This document shows, in pieces, positions 35,220-43,810 of a DNA stretch of 64,000 nucleotides (its first letter is position 1; every line of letters begins with the position of its first letter). This DNA is from Rhodococcus tukisamuensis NBRC 100609 (GTDB lineage: Bacteria > Actinomycetota > Actinomycetes > Mycobacteriales > Mycobacteriaceae). The stretch lies in the NCBI RefSeq assembly GCF_001894985.1, contig NZ_BCXG01000025.1, positions 1 to 64,000 on the forward strand, written 5' to 3'. The notes under the pieces are model-generated. The model was given only the letters and a program-made list of their open reading frames with translations. It did not search any database and was not told the origin of the DNA. Position numbers and translations under genes: made by a program.

Positions 35220-36025
35220 TCGCCGAAATCATGGCCGCAGGCACCACCACCTCACCCGTGGGCTTCGGCAGCTTCAAGATCACCGGGCAGCACACCTTCT
35301 TCGACCTGATTGCGGCCACCACGAATGCACTCAACGGTGCCCTGCTCGCCCGCCGCCCCGACCACTACCGCAACTTCACGGTGGTCGGCATCCTGCTGAT
35401 GGCACTGATCGGCGGCATCGGCGGCGGCATCAGCCGAGACGTGATGCTCGCCGACATCCCCGCGGCCCTGCTCAACCCGGCCTACATCACCCTGTGCCTG
35501 GCGGCCGGCCTGGTCGGCTACTCCGTGGCGTTCGCATCCGGACAGCTGTTCCGGGAGGGCCTGTTCCAGTTCATGACCTCACTGTCCCTGCCCTGGTACG
35601 CCGTGGTCGGCGCGATGAAGGCGACCGAGCACGGGGTTCCGGTGCTCGGCGCGCTCGCCATCGCGATCGTCGGCCCGACCGCGGGCCGCTACATCATCGA
35701 CGTCAGCTGCGGGGTCACTCCCAAGCAACTGGTTCGCGGCGAGTGGTTCGTGTTCACCGCGTTCCTCACCGGTGCGGTCTGGTTGGTGTTCAATGCCGTC
35801 GGGCTGAACAACTGGATTGCCGCGCCGGTCGCGGTCCTGATCGGCTTCGCCTTCCGGATGGCCGCGTTGTACCGCGCGTGGGAAGAACCTCTCGCCAAGG
35901 AGCCGAGCGGCGCCTACATCCACGACGACGGCCGGCCGCTGCTGGGGCGCAAGTTGCACAAGAAGTCCGAGCGGGAGCTCAAGCTCCTCGGACTCGTCCC
36001 CGGCGACCGGCCCGACGGGCCCTGA
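35216..36025 (+). CDS. TRIC-family cation channel protein
   Basis: 269 residues. Two repeats of three TM helices with the glycine-rich turn GGIGGGISRDVMLADIP, characteristic of TRIC/YadS (UPF0126) proteins, plus a charged C-terminal tail ending in EPSGAYIHDDG and a Lys/Arg-rich helix. Bacterial TRIC homologues are trimeric K+-permeable channels. AGGAGGT (35203-35209) is ideally placed before the GTG, which overlaps the CLC stop by 4 bases. Coupled anion and cation channels suggest charge-balanced ion flux, an inference. Confidence 0.87.
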   Translation: MIAEIMAAGTTTSPVGFGSFKITGQHTFFDLIAATTNALNGALLARRPDHYRNFTVVGILLMALIGGIGGGISRDVMLADIPAALLNPAYITLCLAAGLVGYSVAFASGQLFREGLFQFMTSLSLPWYAVVGAMKATEHGVPVLGALAIAIVGPTAGRYIIDVSCGVTPKQLVRGEWFVFTAFLTGAVWLVFNAVGLNNWIAAPVAVLIGFAFRMAALYRAWEEPLAKEPSGAYIHDDGRPLLGRKLHKKSERELKLLGLVPGDRPDGP

Positions 36026-36082
36026 GCAAACCCGGCGACGGGAAAGCTGACCGCCCCGGACTCGGGGAGGAGAATTCACGGT

Positions 36083-36511
36083 ATGAGCAGCCCCAGCGAC
36101 TGGAACACGAACATCATCAACGAATTCCGGGCCAACCAGGGCCGAGTGGGTGGCCCTTTCGAGGGCGCCCCGCTGGTGCTGGTACATCACCGGGGTCGCA
36201 AGACAGGCCGCGATCTGGTGAGCCCGCTGATGTACCTGCAGGACGAGCACGATCCGGACACCATCTACGTCTTCGCCTCCAAGGCCGGCGCACCGTCCAA
36301 TCCGGACTGGTACTACAACGTCGTCACCACAGGGAACGCGGAGATCGAGCGTGGCACCGAACAGCACCCGGTGGCTGTCACCGAGGTGACTGGCGACGAA
36401 CGGGATCGAATCTTCGACGAGCAGGCGCGCCGGTATCCCGGCTTCGCCGAGTACGCGGAGAAGACCGCAGGCATCCGGACCATTCCGGTTCTGGCGCTGC
36501 GCCGCGCCTGA
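36083..36511 (+). CDS. Ddn-type deazaflavin-dependent nitroreductase-family protein
   Basis: 142 residues, split beta-barrel F420-binding family. Conserved HHRGRKTGRDLVSPLMYL, NPDWYYNVVTTGNAEIE and the C-terminal RTIPVLALRR are all present. Mycobacterial Ddn reduces quinones and nitroimidazoles with F420H2; the natural substrate here is unknown. ATG with GGGAGGAG about 10 bases upstream. It follows the channel operon by 57 bases. The following 36512-36615 gap shows no supported gene. Confidence 0.9.
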   Translation: MSSPSDWNTNIINEFRANQGRVGGPFEGAPLVLVHHRGRKTGRDLVSPLMYLQDEHDPDTIYVFASKAGAPSNPDWYYNVVTTGNAEIERGTEQHPVAVTEVTGDERDRIFDEQARRYPGFAEYAEKTAGIRTIPVLALRRA

Positions 36512-36615
36512 ACCACATCGGCGGATTCCAGCGGTCATCGCAACACTCGTGCTCCTTCTGCCATGTTCAAGCTGGTGGACGGCGCGGCCACAGCCCACTG
36601 GGTCGGCGACGGCCC

Positions 36616-38310
36616 CTAGACCCGATCCGCCAGAGCCTCGTCGACTGTCCCGAAAACGTTGAGACGCTCGCCAGTTCGCGCCGTATCGGCGAGGACGTCC
36701 CGCACCTGCCCGATGTCGTGCGCGATTCGCAGCTCGATTCCATTGCGCTGCAACGTCGTCTGGAGTTGCATCAGCATCTCGGCGGCGCTGACGTCGACAA
36801 ACGGTGACGTTTCTGCGTCGAGCACGACCACTCGGGTGGCGTCGGTGCACAGCTCCTCGATGCGCTCCTTGACGTGGTCGGCGTTGGCGAAGAAGAGTCC
36901 CGATTCCACCCGCACCACGACGGAATCGGCGAGCACGCCCGCATCCGGGTGGCGATCGGTGTCGACCCACGCCCCGCCCTGCTGTCCGAGCGAAGCGACG
37001 TGCGGTCGGGACGAGCGGTAGAGCAGCAGGAGCATGGACATCCCGATACCGATGACCAGACCGGGAAGCGTGTCGAACAGCAGCACGCCGAGCATCGCGG
37101 CGATCGCGGCGGCGAAGTCGGCCCGTGCGGCGAATCCGTAGATGGTGCCCAGGCGATGCGACCACACCCGGTAGAGCCTGCGCAGCGCCGCGAAGTCGAC
37201 CAACTCGATCACCGCCGCGATGACGACGGCTGCGAGCGTCGCCTCGGGCAACTGCTCGAACAGGCCGGTCAGGAACAACAGCGTCACGATCGTCAAGACC
37301 GCCACCACGAGGCCGCTGAGCTGAGACTTCGCTCCAGCCGACCCGTTGACCGCTGTCTTGGACAGGCTCCCGTTGACAACCATGCCGGAGCTCAGACCGG
37401 AACCGAGGTTCGCGGCGCCCAGCCCGAGCAGTTCGCGGTTGGGGTCCACCTCGTATCCGGCCTTGGCGGCATACGTCTTTGCGGCGCCGAGTCCTTCGGC
37501 GAATCCGATCAGCAGCACGCCCACCGCAGGACCCGCCAGGTCGTAGTAGTCGTGCCAGCTGCGGCCGTGCGGGAGACCGAGAGACGGCAGTCCGGACTCG
37601 ATGTGCCCCACGATCTCGACGCCGTGCTGGTCGAGCGAGAACACACTCACCGCCGCGATGGAGAGCAACACCACCACGAGGGAGCCCGGGAGCAGGGGAA
37701 GCCACCGTTTGAGCAGCAGAACCAGCGCCAGGCTCAGTGCCCCCACCGCCAGCGTGGGCCATTGAGTGTCGCCGAGGTGCCGGATCACACCCCAGGCCTG
37801 CTCGAAGAAGTCCCCGTCGGACTTCTCGACCCCGAACAGCTTCGGCACCTGCCCGACGATGATGGTCAGCGCCAGGCCGACGATGAAGCCCTTGAGCACC
37901 GGTTCGGAGATGAACGACGCCGCAAAACCGAGCCGGCAAAGCCCCGCGACCAGGCCCATCACGCCCGTCATGATGGCCAACACCGCGGTCAATGTCAGGT
38001 AGTGGCCGCCGTCGGCACCGGCCACCGGCGCGACGATCGCCGCGGACAGCGCCGCCGTCGCCGACATGGGTCCGACCACCAGGTGCCGGGAACTGCCCGC
38101 CGCCGCGTACAGCACGAGCGCCGGGACCGCTGCGTAGAGACCGACCACGGGGGCAACCCCGGCGATGGTGGCGTAGGCGAGCGACTCCGGCACCAGTACT
38201 GCCCACACGGTGAGCCCGGCGACCACGTCCGGCCGCAGCCACCGCCTGTCGTAGCCCTGCAGGGAGGAGAACAGGAACCACCGATTTCGCACACTTTCCA
38301 CGGCTCCCAT
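36616..38310 (-). CDS. SulP-family anion permease with STAS domain (second copy)
   Basis: 564 residues. TM domain opening with RPDVVAGLTVWAVLVPESLAYATIAGVAPVVGLYAAVP; STAS domain at ~440-560 with VVVLDAETSPFVDVSAAEML, which retains the DxxxxxxVD-S pattern of phosphorylatable STAS proteins. Likely substrate sulfate or bicarbonate. Divergent from the second arylsulfatase (108 bp between starts), so a shared regulatory region is likely and sulfate handling is the favoured guess. Confidence 0.92.
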   Translation of the reverse strand: MGAVESVRNRWFLFSSLQGYDRRWLRPDVVAGLTVWAVLVPESLAYATIAGVAPVVGLYAAVPALVLYAAAGSSRHLVVGPMSATAALSAAIVAPVAGADGGHYLTLTAVLAIMTGVMGLVAGLCRLGFAASFISEPVLKGFIVGLALTIIVGQVPKLFGVEKSDGDFFEQAWGVIRHLGDTQWPTLAVGALSLALVLLLKRWLPLLPGSLVVVLLSIAAVSVFSLDQHGVEIVGHIESGLPSLGLPHGRSWHDYYDLAGPAVGVLLIGFAEGLGAAKTYAAKAGYEVDPNRELLGLGAANLGSGLSSGMVVNGSLSKTAVNGSAGAKSQLSGLVVAVLTIVTLLFLTGLFEQLPEATLAAVVIAAVIELVDFAALRRLYRVWSHRLGTIYGFAARADFAAAIAAMLGVLLFDTLPGLVIGIGMSMLLLLYRSSRPHVASLGQQGGAWVDTDRHPDAGVLADSVVVRVESGLFFANADHVKERIEELCTDATRVVVLDAETSPFVDVSAAEMLMQLQTTLQRNGIELRIAHDIGQVRDVLADTARTGERLNVFGTVDEALADRV

Positions 38311-38418
38311 CGTGGGTGTTCACAGCTGTCGTCGCTTCACCTCACACGGATGATGCGGTCGTCTCTACGGCCACCGAAGATCGGCAACGACCGGAGTTCT
38401 GACGAGCAAGGAGTCATC

Positions 38419-40764
38419 GTGACCAAGGAATTCAAGGGCAGCATCAACCTCGACGTCCGGGACTCTGTGTCCGACTGGGATGCATTCCTCCCCGACAAGG
38501 CACCGAAGGGCGCACCGAACGTGCTGGTCGTCCTCTACGACGACACCGGGCAGGCGAGTTGGTCGCCGTACGGCGGGCGCATCAACATGCCGACCATGGA
38601 CCGGCTCGCGCAGAACGGGCTGACCTACTCGCAGTGGCACACCACCGCGCTGTGTTCACCGACCCGGTCGACCTTCCTCACCGGGCGCAACCACCACCTC
38701 AACGGTTTCGCGTCGATCTCCGAGTCCTCCACCGGATTCCCCGGCTACAACTCGCACATCCCCCCGTCGAACGCCACGATGGCCAACGTCCTCCGCGACG
38801 CCGGCTGGTCGACGTTCTGGGTGGGCAAGAACCACAACGTGCCGATCGACGAGTGGACCGCGGGCGCGTCGAAGAAGAACTGGCCGCTCGCGCAGGGCTA
38901 CGACCGCTTCTACGGCTTCATCGGCGGCGAGACCAACAACTGGTACCCGTCGCTCGCCGAGGACAACCGCTACATCGACCAGCCCTACTCTCCCGAGGAG
39001 GGCTACCACCTCTCCAAGGACCTCGCGGACCAGGCACTCAAGATGATCCGCGACGTCAAGCAGACCGAGCCGGAGAAGCCGTGGTACCTGTGGTTCTGCC
39101 CGGGCGCGAACCACGCACCGCACCACGCGCCGCAGGAGTACATCGACAAGTACAAGGGCATGTTCGACGACGGCTACGAGGCCTACCGCGAATGGGTTCT
39201 CGGCCGCATGGTCGAGAAGGGGATTCTCCCGGCGGACACCGACCTCACCCCGTTGAACCCGATGCCTCAGGGCACGTTCTCCCCCACCGACGAGGTGCGC
39301 CCGTGGGACGAGCTGAACGACGAGGAGAAGCGGATGTTCTCCCGGATGGCCGAGGTCTTCGCCGGCTTCTCCGAGTACACCGACGCCCAGGTCGGCCGGA
39401 TCGTCGACTATCTCGAGGAGTCGGGCCAGCTCGACAACACGCTGATCATCTACTGCGCCGACAACGGCGCCTCCGGCGAGGGCAGCCCGAACGGCTCGGT
39501 GAACGAGGGCAAGATCTTCGGCGGCTACCCCGACGACGAGGAACAGAACCTCACCATGGTCGACAAGCTCGGCAGCCCCGACACCTACAACCACTACCCC
39601 ACCGGCTGGGCGGCCGCGTTCTCGACGCCGTACAAGATGTTCAAGCGCTACACCTACCAGGGCGGCGTCTGCGACCCGCTGGTGATCCACTGGCCGGCGG
39701 GGATGAAGGCGCGCGGCGAGGTGCGCCACCAGTACCACCACTCCACCGACATCGTGCCGACCATCCTCGAGGCCTGCGGCGTCGAGTTCCCCGACACCTA
39801 CAACGGCGTCGAGCAGACCCCGCTGTCGGGCGTCTCGATGAGGTACTCGTTCGACGCGCCCGCCGACGGACAGACGGCGAAGGAGACCCAGTACTACGAG
39901 ATGTTCGGCCAGCGGGGACTCTGGCACAAGGGCTGGAAGGCCGTCTCGATACACGGTCCGGTCTCCGGTGTGAGCAACTTCGACAAGGACGAGTGGGAAC
40001 TCTTCCACTCCGAGGTCGACCGCGCCGAGGCACACGACCTCGCGGCCGAGCACCCGGACAAGCTCGAGGAGCTCAAGGCCCTGTGGATGGCGGAGGCCGA
40101 GGCGAACAACGTCCTGCCGCTCAACGACCTCCAGATCATCGGCAACCCGAAGGACTTCGAGACCTTCGTGGGCATGGAGTTCCATCAGCCGGTGCCGCCG
40201 AGCGGTCAGTACGTGTACTACCCCGGCACGTCCGAGGTCCCGGAGCGCTCCGCCGCCAACGTGCACGGCGTCTCGTACAAGATCCTCGCCGAGGTGGACC
40301 TGACGCCGGACTCCCAGGGCGTGATCTTCGCGCACGGTTCGCGGTTCGGCGGCCATTCGCTGTTCATCTCCGGCGGCGTCGTCACCTACGCGTACAACTT
40401 CCTCGGCATTCCGCCGGAGGACCGCATCTCGGCCCCGGTGCCGACGTCCGGCAAGCACATCATCGGCGTCGAATTCACCAAGGATGGCATGGGGCCCAAC
40501 CGAGAGGGCATCGGGCCGCTGAAGCTCTTCATCGACGACCAGCAGGTCGGCGAGCAGAAGATCCGCACGGTGCTCGGCCACTTCTCGCTGTGCGGTGAGG
40601 GGCTCTGCATCGGGTACGACAGCGCCGACCCGGTGTCGAGCGCGTACCCGGAGCCGCGGTTCGAGTTCCGGGGCGGCGAGATCGTGAAGGTGGTCTTCGA
40701 CATCGCCGACGACGCCTACATCGACGTCGAGAGTCACCTGGCAGCGGCCATGTCCCGCGACTGA
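38419..40764 (+). CDS. Arylsulfatase (formylglycine-dependent), second copy
   Basis: 781 residues. LYDDTGQAS (metal aspartates 41-42) and CSPTRSTFLTGRN (Cys79) mark a type I sulfatase; YGFIGGETNNWYP and DNGASGEGS are shared with the first copy, so they are paralogues or family relatives. No export signal is visible. The GTG at 38419 is supported by AAGGAG (38408-38413). Divergent from the second SulP gene; a strong terminator follows. Substrate unknown; formylglycine maturation must come from a gene elsewhere. Confidence 0.93.
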   Translation: MTKEFKGSINLDVRDSVSDWDAFLPDKAPKGAPNVLVVLYDDTGQASWSPYGGRINMPTMDRLAQNGLTYSQWHTTALCSPTRSTFLTGRNHHLNGFASISESSTGFPGYNSHIPPSNATMANVLRDAGWSTFWVGKNHNVPIDEWTAGASKKNWPLAQGYDRFYGFIGGETNNWYPSLAEDNRYIDQPYSPEEGYHLSKDLADQALKMIRDVKQTEPEKPWYLWFCPGANHAPHHAPQEYIDKYKGMFDDGYEAYREWVLGRMVEKGILPADTDLTPLNPMPQGTFSPTDEVRPWDELNDEEKRMFSRMAEVFAGFSEYTDAQVGRIVDYLEESGQLDNTLIIYCADNGASGEGSPNGSVNEGKIFGGYPDDEEQNLTMVDKLGSPDTYNHYPTGWAAAFSTPYKMFKRYTYQGGVCDPLVIHWPAGMKARGEVRHQYHHSTDIVPTILEACGVEFPDTYNGVEQTPLSGVSMRYSFDAPADGQTAKETQYYEMFGQRGLWHKGWKAVSIHGPVSGVSNFDKDEWELFHSEVDRAEAHDLAAEHPDKLEELKALWMAEAEANNVLPLNDLQIIGNPKDFETFVGMEFHQPVPPSGQYVYYPGTSEVPERSAANVHGVSYKILAEVDLTPDSQGVIFAHGSRFGGHSLFISGGVVTYAYNFLGIPPEDRISAPVPTSGKHIIGVEFTKDGMGPNREGIGPLKLFIDDQQVGEQKIRTVLGHFSLCGEGLCIGYDSADPVSSAYPEPRFEFRGGEIVKVVFDIADDAYIDVESHLAAAMSRD

Positions 40765-40772
40765 CATCGACT

Positions 40773-40810
40773 GCGGCGGCGGGCATTCCGGTTGGAATGC
40801 CCGCCGCCGC
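40773..40810. terminator. Bidirectional terminator
   Basis: A perfect 17-bp stem (GCGGCGGCGGGCATTCC at 40773-40789 with 40794-40810) and a GGTT loop, between convergent arylsulfatase and FMN reductase genes. Confidence 0.9.
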
Positions 40811-40816
40811 TGTGTT

Positions 40817-41434
40817 CTACCGGACCTGCTGCGCCAGCAGTTGCTCGAACGGCACCGGATCGTCGAACGGGTCCGCCGGCGCGTGGTTCGCGCGCCCGGC
40901 GATCGCGTCGGCGAGTTCGCCGGCCGCGCGATCGATCCGACCGGCGAGCCCGCTCCCCGTTCCGCCCGAGCCCCAGTCCTCGGACGCGGCGAGCACGCCG
41001 GTGGGCACCGCCACCGCACGCAGGTACGCGAACATCGGGCGGACGGCGTGCTCGATCGCGAGCGAGTGCCGGGCGGTGCCGGCAGTCGCGCCGATCAGCA
41101 CCGGCTTGCGGTCCAGCGCGCCGGGCTCGAGCACGTCGAAGAACGACTTGAACAGCCCGCTGTACGACGCGTTGAAGATCGGCGTGACCACGATCAACCC
41201 GTCGGCGCCGACGACGGCGTCGATCGCCCGCTTCAGGTCCCCGCTCGGGAATCCCGTGAGCATGTTGTTCATCAGGTCGTGGGCGTGGTCGCGCAGCTCG
41301 ACGACCTCCACCTCGGCGCCCTCGCCGAGTTCGGCGAGGGCCCGGGTGGTGGCGGCGGCGAGCTGGTCGGCAAGCAGCCGCGTCGACGAGGGTTGCCCCA
41401 GGCCGGCGGCGACCACGGCAAGCCGGCGGGTCAT
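40817..41434 (-). CDS. LLM-partner FMN reductase, CE1759 family
   Basis: 205 residues, flavodoxin-like NAD(P)H:FMN reductase. GLGQPSSTRLLADQL (FMN phosphate loop) and TPIFNASYSGLFKSFFDVLEP are diagnostic. It supplies reduced FMN to the monooxygenase encoded just upstream; the genes overlap by ATGA. The two-gene arrangement is the known CE1758/CE1759 pair of corynebacterial relatives. Physiological substrate unknown. Confidence 0.9.
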   Translation of the reverse strand: MTRRLAVVAAGLGQPSSTRLLADQLAAATTRALAELGEGAEVEVVELRDHAHDLMNNMLTGFPSGDLKRAIDAVVGADGLIVVTPIFNASYSGLFKSFFDVLEPGALDRKPVLIGATAGTARHSLAIEHAVRPMFAYLRAVAVPTGVLAASEDWGSGGTGSGLAGRIDRAAGELADAIAGRANHAPADPFDDPVPFEQLLAQQVR

Positions 41435-42522
41435 CGGAGCGCCTGCCCGGCCCGGGCCGCCTCGACCCGCGCCCGGTGCGTCGGACCGTCCGGCACGTGC
41501 GCCGGGCGCAGCGCGTCGAGTTCCTTGCGCAGCACCGGGACGACCTCCTCGCCGAGCAGGTCGAGCTGCTCGAGCACCGTCTTGAGCGGCAGGCCCGCGT
41601 GGTCGACCAGGAACAGCTGCCGCTGGTAGTCGCCGAAGGTCTCGCGGAAGGTCAGCGTCTTGTCGATGACCTCCTGCGGGCTGCCCACGGTCAGCGGGGT
41701 CTGCTCGGTGAACTCCTCCAGCGACGGCCCGTGGCCGTACACCGGCGCATTGTCGAAGTACGGACGGAACTGCCGCACCGCGTCCTGCGAGTTCTTGGCC
41801 ATGAACACCTGCCCGCCGAGCCCGACGACCGCCTGGTCTGCCGAGCCGTGACCGTAGTGCTCGTACCGGCGGCGGTACAGGTCGATCAGGCGCTTGAAGT
41901 GTTCCTTCGGCCAGAAGATGTGGTTGGCGAAGAACCCGTCGCCGTAGTAGGCGGCCTGCTCGGCGATCTCCGGGCTGCGGATCGACCCGTGCCAGACGAA
42001 GGGCGCCACCCCGTCCAACGGGCGCGGCGTCGAGGTGAAGGACTGCAGCGGGGTGCGGAAGTTGCCCTCCCAGTCGACTACGTCCTCACGCCAGAGCCGG
42101 TGCAGCAGTCCGTAGTTCTCGATGGCCAGCGGGATGCCCTGACGGATGTCCTGACCGAACCAGGGGTAGACCGGGCCGGTGTTGCCGCGGCCGAGCATCA
42201 GGTCGACTCGACCGTCCGCGAGGTGCTGCAGCATCGCGAAGTCCTCGGCGATCTTGACCGGGTCGTTGGTGGTGATCAGGGTCGTCGACGTGGACAGGAT
42301 GATCCGCTCGGTGTTGGCGGCGATGTAGCCGAGCATCGTGGTGGGTGAGGACGGCACGAACGGCGGGTTGTGATGCTCGCCGCTGGCGAACACGTCCAGA
42401 CCCACCTCCTCGGCCTTCTGCGCGATGGCGACCATCGCCTTGATCCGCTCCGCCTCGGTCGGCGTGTGCCCCGTGGTGGGGTCCGTCGTGACGTCGCCGA
42501 CCGTGAAGATCCCGAACTGCAT
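41431..42522 (-). CDS. Luciferase-like FMN monooxygenase, CE1758 family
   Basis: 363 residues from ATG 42522 (GGAG 5 bases upstream; a GTG two codons earlier sits too close). Bacterial luciferase-like barrel: FASGEHHNPPFVPSSPTTML, VDLMLGRGNTGPVYPWFG and HGSIRSPEIAEQAAYYGDGFF. It uses FMNH2 from the co-encoded reductase to oxygenate an unknown compound. Promoter with a perfect TATAAT and an adjoining palindrome indicates a tightly controlled, possibly substrate-induced operon. Confidence 0.9.
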   Translation of the reverse strand: MQFGIFTVGDVTTDPTTGHTPTEAERIKAMVAIAQKAEEVGLDVFASGEHHNPPFVPSSPTTMLGYIAANTERIILSTSTTLITTNDPVKIAEDFAMLQHLADGRVDLMLGRGNTGPVYPWFGQDIRQGIPLAIENYGLLHRLWREDVVDWEGNFRTPLQSFTSTPRPLDGVAPFVWHGSIRSPEIAEQAAYYGDGFFANHIFWPKEHFKRLIDLYRRRYEHYGHGSADQAVVGLGGQVFMAKNSQDAVRQFRPYFDNAPVYGHGPSLEEFTEQTPLTVGSPQEVIDKTLTFRETFGDYQRQLFLVDHAGLPLKTVLEQLDLLGEEVVPVLRKELDALRPAHVPDGPTHRARVEAARAGQALR

Positions 42523-42538
42523 GCTCACTCCAATTTAG

Positions 42539-42555
42539 TTGACGATTCAATTATA
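42539..42555 (-). promoter_or_regulatory. LLM operon promoter with overlapping palindrome
   Basis: On the minus strand TATAAT (42555-42550) is followed directly by TTGAATCGTCAA (42550-42539), an inverted repeat TTGA-N4-TCAA ending 17 bases before the ATG. No good -35 is seen. The placement suits a repressor that blocks the polymerase. Confidence 0.5.
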
Positions 42556-42598
42556 CGGCAGAACCAGGTGGTACTCCGGCGTATTCCCGCGACCCGGC

Positions 42599-43132
42599 TC
42601 AGCGTGCGACGGAGAAGACCCAGCCGCGCAGCGCCAGGAACCGGAACACGCCGACGAGCGCGCTGACCGCGACGACGAGGATCGCCTGTACGACGCCGGG
42701 CGCCGACGGGAACCACACCCCGACCAGGGCCAGCGCGGACGTGCTGAGGGCGAGGCCGACCAGCGCGAGGCCGCCCGCCTCCCACTGCGCGGACAGCCAG
42801 TCCACCCGCTCGGCCGCATTGAAGGTGAGCCGCCGGTGGAGTTCGTTGGCCAGCACCGTGCTGAGCGCGACGCCGGCGACGTTGGCGAGCAGGGATCCCT
42901 GACCGCGCAGCAACAGGAACACCATCGCGTAGACGATGTTGCTCGAGCCGCCGACCAGGACGAACCGGGCGAACTGCGCGGCCGTGCCGTCGCCACGCAG
43001 GCGGCACCGCCGCGGCCGTCCCCGCAGCCAGTGATAGGTCGCGTCGTCGGCCTCGACGGGCACCGGCGCCGGGACTGCCCCGTCGCCGACCTCGGGCACG
43101 AGGTCGCCGCCGCGCCCGATCACCTCGCTCAT
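42599..43132 (-). CDS. GtrA-family membrane protein
   Basis: 177 residues with a ~45-residue polar N-terminus and four TM helices in GtrA order: FARFVLVGGSSNIVYAMVFLL, the loop ANELHRRLTF and the last helix with FRFLALRGWVF. GtrA proteins help flip polyprenyl-linked sugars or wall precursors. It overlaps the TetR regulator by ATGA and is the last gene of an MFS-TetR-GtrA run, an unusual partner for a drug exporter. Confidence 0.85.
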   Translation of the reverse strand: MSEVIGRGGDLVPEVGDGAVPAPVPVEADDATYHWLRGRPRRCRLRGDGTAAQFARFVLVGGSSNIVYAMVFLLLRGQGSLLANVAGVALSTVLANELHRRLTFNAAERVDWLSAQWEAGGLALVGLALSTSALALVGVWFPSAPGVVQAILVVAVSALVGVFRFLALRGWVFSVAR

Positions 43133-43728
43133 CCGCGTGTGGTGGGCTCGTGCCAGGTCAACGCCGGCATCAGCACGCCGTCGATGATCCGTTCCACCAG
43201 CTCCTTGCCCACCGGGGCGGCGAGCACGGTCAGGTGGTGGAAGGTGACGGCGGGGAACACGGAGCCGATCATCTCGAGGTCGCGGCCGGCGGGAACCTCG
43301 CCGCGCGCGACCGCCCGGCCGACGATCGCGGCGAAGATCGCCTGGTGCGGCTCCGAGACCGCCACCCGTACCGCCTCGCGCAGTCCGGCATCGTGAGCCA
43401 TCGCAGTGAGCAGGCCGGCGACCACGGCGTCGCGACGGGAGTCCGGGTCGAGCCAGATCGACGACATCAGCAGCAGGTCGCCGCGCAGCGTGCCGGTGTC
43501 CGGTTCCGGGTACTCGCCGTGCAGTTGCGCGACCGCGTCGGCGACCAGTTCGCTCTTGCCCGCCCAGCGGCGGTAGACGGTGGCCTTGCCGGCGCCGCAC
43601 CGGGCGGCGACGGTTTCGATGGACAGACGGTCGTACCCGACCTCGGCGAGCAGGTCCTGAGTGGCGACGAGAAGTGCGCGGTCGAGGTCCGCGCTACGCG
43701 GACGGCCGGCCTTCGACGGCGATGACAC
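43129..43728 (-). CDS. TetR-family transcriptional repressor
   Basis: 199 residues. N-terminal helix-turn-helix (LSIETVAARCGAGKATVYRRWAGKSELVADAV) and an all-helical ligand domain typical of the TetR_C subgroup with DLEMIGSVFPAVTFHHL. GTG start with TGGAGGACACC before it. It lies 82 bases after the MFS gene and is likely co-transcribed; the operator at the MFS promoter fits its type, so it probably represses the exporter and itself. Confidence 0.9.
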   Translation of the reverse strand: MSSPSKAGRPRSADLDRALLVATQDLLAEVGYDRLSIETVAARCGAGKATVYRRWAGKSELVADAVAQLHGEYPEPDTGTLRGDLLLMSSIWLDPDSRRDAVVAGLLTAMAHDAGLREAVRVAVSEPHQAIFAAIVGRAVARGEVPAGRDLEMIGSVFPAVTFHHLTVLAAPVGKELVERIIDGVLMPALTWHEPTTRG

Positions 43729-43810
43729 TGGTGTCCTCCAATCCAGGGGCGACGGCCCTGCGGCCGCCGCCCCCGATCCTGTCAGCTGCGGAATTGTCCG
43801 ATCCCGGCAG

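Noticed and set aside
36563-36619. Possible 18-residue frame MFKLVDGAATAHWVGDGP
   Set aside because: No ribosome-binding site (a CCTTCTGCC stretch precedes it), and it runs into the end of the SulP gene on the other strand.
35579-38323. A 914-codon minus-strand frame over TRIC, Ddn and SulP genes
   Set aside because: The product is Arg/Gly-rich without domains; the three overlapped genes have clear family motifs.
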